Shown here: positions 62,310 to 64,000 of the stretch, one piece after another | How positions within the stretch are numbered: the stretch's first letter is position 1 | Layout of the letters: the number at the start of each line of letters is the position of its first letter | Source: an uncultured Lachnospiraceae bacterium | GTDB lineage: Bacteria; Bacillota; Clostridia; Lachnospirales; Lachnospiraceae | NCBI GenBank assembly: GCA_900546495.1 | Contig: URDN01000007.1 | Span: 1-64,000, forward strand | Direction of reading: 5' to 3' | DNA length: 64,000 nt | The notes under the pieces: model-generated | Databases searched by the model: none | The model's input: only the letters and a program-made list of their open reading frames with translations | Told to the model about the DNA's origin: nothing | Position numbers and translations under genes: made by a program

Positions 62310-63434
62310 ATGGCAAATATTACGTTATATAATGACCAGCCGGCATCTGCAACTTTTGTGCCGAATATTTTTATTGATGAATATATGAGACAGGCGAACG
62401 GGGAGTATGTAAAGATTTATCTTTACATACTCCGAAACCTGAACCAGTCCGCACAGAATGTTTCCCTTTCTGTTATTGCGGATCATTTTGACTGCACGGA
62501 GCGCGATATCCTCCGTGCTTTAAAATACTGGGAAAAACTGCGCCTGTTCCGTCTGGAATTTGACGAAAAACAAAACCTGGCAGGTATCCACGTTCTGGAT
62601 GCACAAAATGCCTCAGCGCCTTCGACACCGGCAGCGTTTCAGGCAGACAACATCCCTCAAAAAGTATCTGCGACACCAGTGCAGAAAGAATCCGATTCCA
62701 CCAATATAACCGATCAGTTTATTCAGGCGACAGATACCGGAAAACGCACTTACACGATGGATGAAATGCGTACCTTTGCCTCCCGTGAAAATGTACGGGA
62801 ACTGATTTTTATTGCCGAACAGTATCTCGGACGCACACTGACACAAAGTGATCTGAATACTGTCTTTTTCTGGTATGATGAACTGAAACTTTCCACGGAA
62901 GTCATTGAAGTGATCATTGAAAACTGTGTAGCAAAAGGAAAGACAAGCCTTCACTATATGCAGAAAGTCGCAGAGGATTTCGCTGCCCGCAATATTCGAA
63001 CGGTGGAAGAAGCCAAGGCAGCAATGAATCAGGGCGGTTCTTTATATTATGCTGTTGTTAAGGCCTTCGGCATTCGCGGACGGAATCTCGTTCCCGCAGA
63101 ACAGGATTTCTTAAACCAATGGTCAGACCGTATGGGATTTTCCACAGAAGTCATCGTAGAAGCATGCAGCCGGACGATTCGAAGCACCCACGAAGCCAAT
63201 TTTGCCTATGCAAATTCCATTCTGAAAAAATGGTATGAGAACGGAGTGCATACGCTGGATGACATTGCAAAATCGGACAGCATTTACCAGCAGTCACAGA
63301 AGAAGCATCCGCAAAAAAACGCTGCTCCGAAGAATAACCGTTTTATTAATTTCCAGCAGCGTGACAATGATTATGAAGAATTACAGAAACAATTATTGCA
63401 AAAATCACTGTTGAACAAAAAATCTCAGTCCTGA
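62310..63434 (+). CDS. DnaD-like replication protein
   Basis: This 374-residue protein has an N-terminal winged-helix part (NIFIDEYMRQANGEYVKIYLYILR, SLSVIADHFDCTERDILRALKYWEKL), a linker, and two DnaD/DnaB C-type domains (~165-235 and ~240-310) with YYAVVKAFGIRG and WYENGVHTLDD. These proteins help load the replicative helicase in Firmicutes. It is paired with a downstream DnaC-like gene after ~50 bp. GAGAGTAAC precedes the ATG. Confidence 0.9.
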   Translation: MANITLYNDQPASATFVPNIFIDEYMRQANGEYVKIYLYILRNLNQSAQNVSLSVIADHFDCTERDILRALKYWEKLRLFRLEFDEKQNLAGIHVLDAQNASAPSTPAAFQADNIPQKVSATPVQKESDSTNITDQFIQATDTGKRTYTMDEMRTFASRENVRELIFIAEQYLGRTLTQSDLNTVFFWYDELKLSTEVIEVIIENCVAKGKTSLHYMQKVAEDFAARNIRTVEEAKAAMNQGGSLYYAVVKAFGIRGRNLVPAEQDFLNQWSDRMGFSTEVIVEACSRTIRSTHEANFAYANSILKKWYENGVHTLDDIAKSDSIYQQSQKKHPQKNAAPKNNRFINFQQRDNDYEELQKQLLQKSLLNKKSQS

Positions 63435-63485
63435 TAGCAGTAATGACTGTCTTTTCCCTTTTTTATTACCTGAAGGAGATGAACT

Positions 63486-64000
63486 ATGCCACTTACCAAT
63501 ACACAATATGACGAAATCATGCGTACTTATGAAAAACGGCAGCTGGACCGCCAGCAGCTTATCGATGCGCGCAAAAAGGAACTTGCCCTGCTGGACCCGG
63601 AATTCACGAAAATTGACAGCCGGATTGCCAAGTCCAGTGTTGCGACTGCCAGACTGCTTCTGAGCGGTGATACTTCCGCCCAGGAACATCTGCATAAGAA
63701 GCTCCAGCATCTTCGTCAGCAGCGGACAGACCTATTAAAAGACTACGGTTATCCGGAAAACTATCTGCAGCCGGAGTATACCTGCCCGGATTGTCAGGAT
63801 ACCGGCTATATTAACAATCAGCGGTGTCACTGCCTGAAACAGGCATCCATTGATCTGGTATATACTCAGTCCAATCTCCGTAATATTTTGCAGACGGAAA
63901 ATTTTTCCTATTTTTCTTTTGCTTACTATCCAGATTCAAAGGACATGATTGATCCTGCAACACAATATACCCCTCTGGAAGCCGCACACAATGCCGTAGC
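63486..64000 (+). CDS. DnaC/DnaI-type helicase loader (3' end outside window)
   Basis: The first 171 residues are present, after a GAAGGAGATGAACT site. A helical N-part is followed by a zinc-binding motif (CPDCQDTGYINNQRCHCLK, near residue 98), as in DnaI-type loaders. The AAA+ domain with Walker A lies beyond the window. Together with the DnaD-like protein it should load the replicative helicase. Confidence 0.88.
   Translation, partial: MPLTNTQYDEIMRTYEKRQLDRQQLIDARKKELALLDPEFTKIDSRIAKSSVATARLLLSGDTSAQEHLHKKLQHLRQQRTDLLKDYGYPENYLQPEYTCPDCQDTGYINNQRCHCLKQASIDLVYTQSNLRNILQTENFSYFSFAYYPDSKDMIDPATQYTPLEAAHNAV

Noticed and set aside
62310..64000. Prophage replication module
   Set aside because: DnaD-like and DnaC-like genes follow murC with normal spacing and there are no phage structural, integrase or lysis genes; these are standard chromosomal Firmicute genes.

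Overview
The window looks like a chromosomal stretch of a Gram-positive, low-to-mid GC, spore-forming anaerobe of the Lachnospiraceae. The best guess is Blautia or a close relative, inferred from gene content and interspersed-repeat style rather than from a marker gene. Supporting signs are strong AGGAGG ribosome sites, sporulation-type genes (spoVG, a CwlD-like amidase, a GH18/SH3 wall hydrolase, a SpoVK-like AAA+ protein), mecA, a glgC/glgD pair, DUF362 and 2-hydroxyacyl-CoA dehydratase-type iron-sulfur proteins. No rRNA, tRNA, CRISPR array or intact insertion sequence was seen. Most genes lie on the minus strand up to about 60.5 kb; murC, a DnaD-like gene and a DnaC-like gene follow on the plus strand.

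Region 1 (1-13.9 kb, minus) is the most unusual. An apparent operon encodes a TraG/VirD4-like protein with a degenerate Walker A, two tiny membrane proteins, two truncated Hsp70-type ATPases (the second followed by a coiled-coil tail in a shifted frame), and a giant protein with three CbbX/SpoVK-type AAA+ modules that runs off the window start. It is preceded by an 18-bp-period repeat array and, across a terminator, by a coiled-coil protein and an OmpR-type two-component system. I do not recognise the assembly as a described system; a membrane-linked Hsp70/AAA+ protein-remodelling machine is an inference. A DUF362 ferredoxin-like gene lies upstream.

Region 2 (14.4-23.4 kb) holds a 2-hydroxyacyl-CoA dehydratase-like subunit followed by a fused subunit-activase gene, a Cys-less LMW-phosphatase-like protein with a Sua5-type tRNA gene, galM, and a cytoplasmic ParB-like/BMP fusion overlapping a phosphoesterase gene. 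Region 3 (23.6-32.4 kb) holds cell-wall hydrolases, mecA, a DUF1858 protein, moaA with a molybdopterin-oxidoreductase-like partner, and an RluA-type pseudouridine synthase. Region 4 (32.6-34.9 kb) is a second OmpR/HAMP two-component system.

Region 5 (35-48 kb) is an alpha-glucan/maltodextrin locus: glgP, a YesN-type regulator broken by a frameshift, a YesM-type kinase, a membrane-anchored binding-protein-like gene, an ABC transporter without its ATPase, and malQ, with an AraC regulator divergent from it. Region 6 (48-64 kb) is housekeeping: metK, murA, aroK, a PrsA-like lipoprotein, mfd, pth, spoVG, glgD/glgC, murC, and the DnaD-like and DnaC-like replication genes.

Small non-coding repeats run throughout. 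R1 is a ~166-bp MITE-like element with inverted ends, an 8-bp target duplication at one copy and a stem kept by compensatory changes. R2 is a 166-bp element, one copy of which lies in frame inside the activase fusion gene. R3 is a long-hairpin element with a conserved core and variable outer stems.
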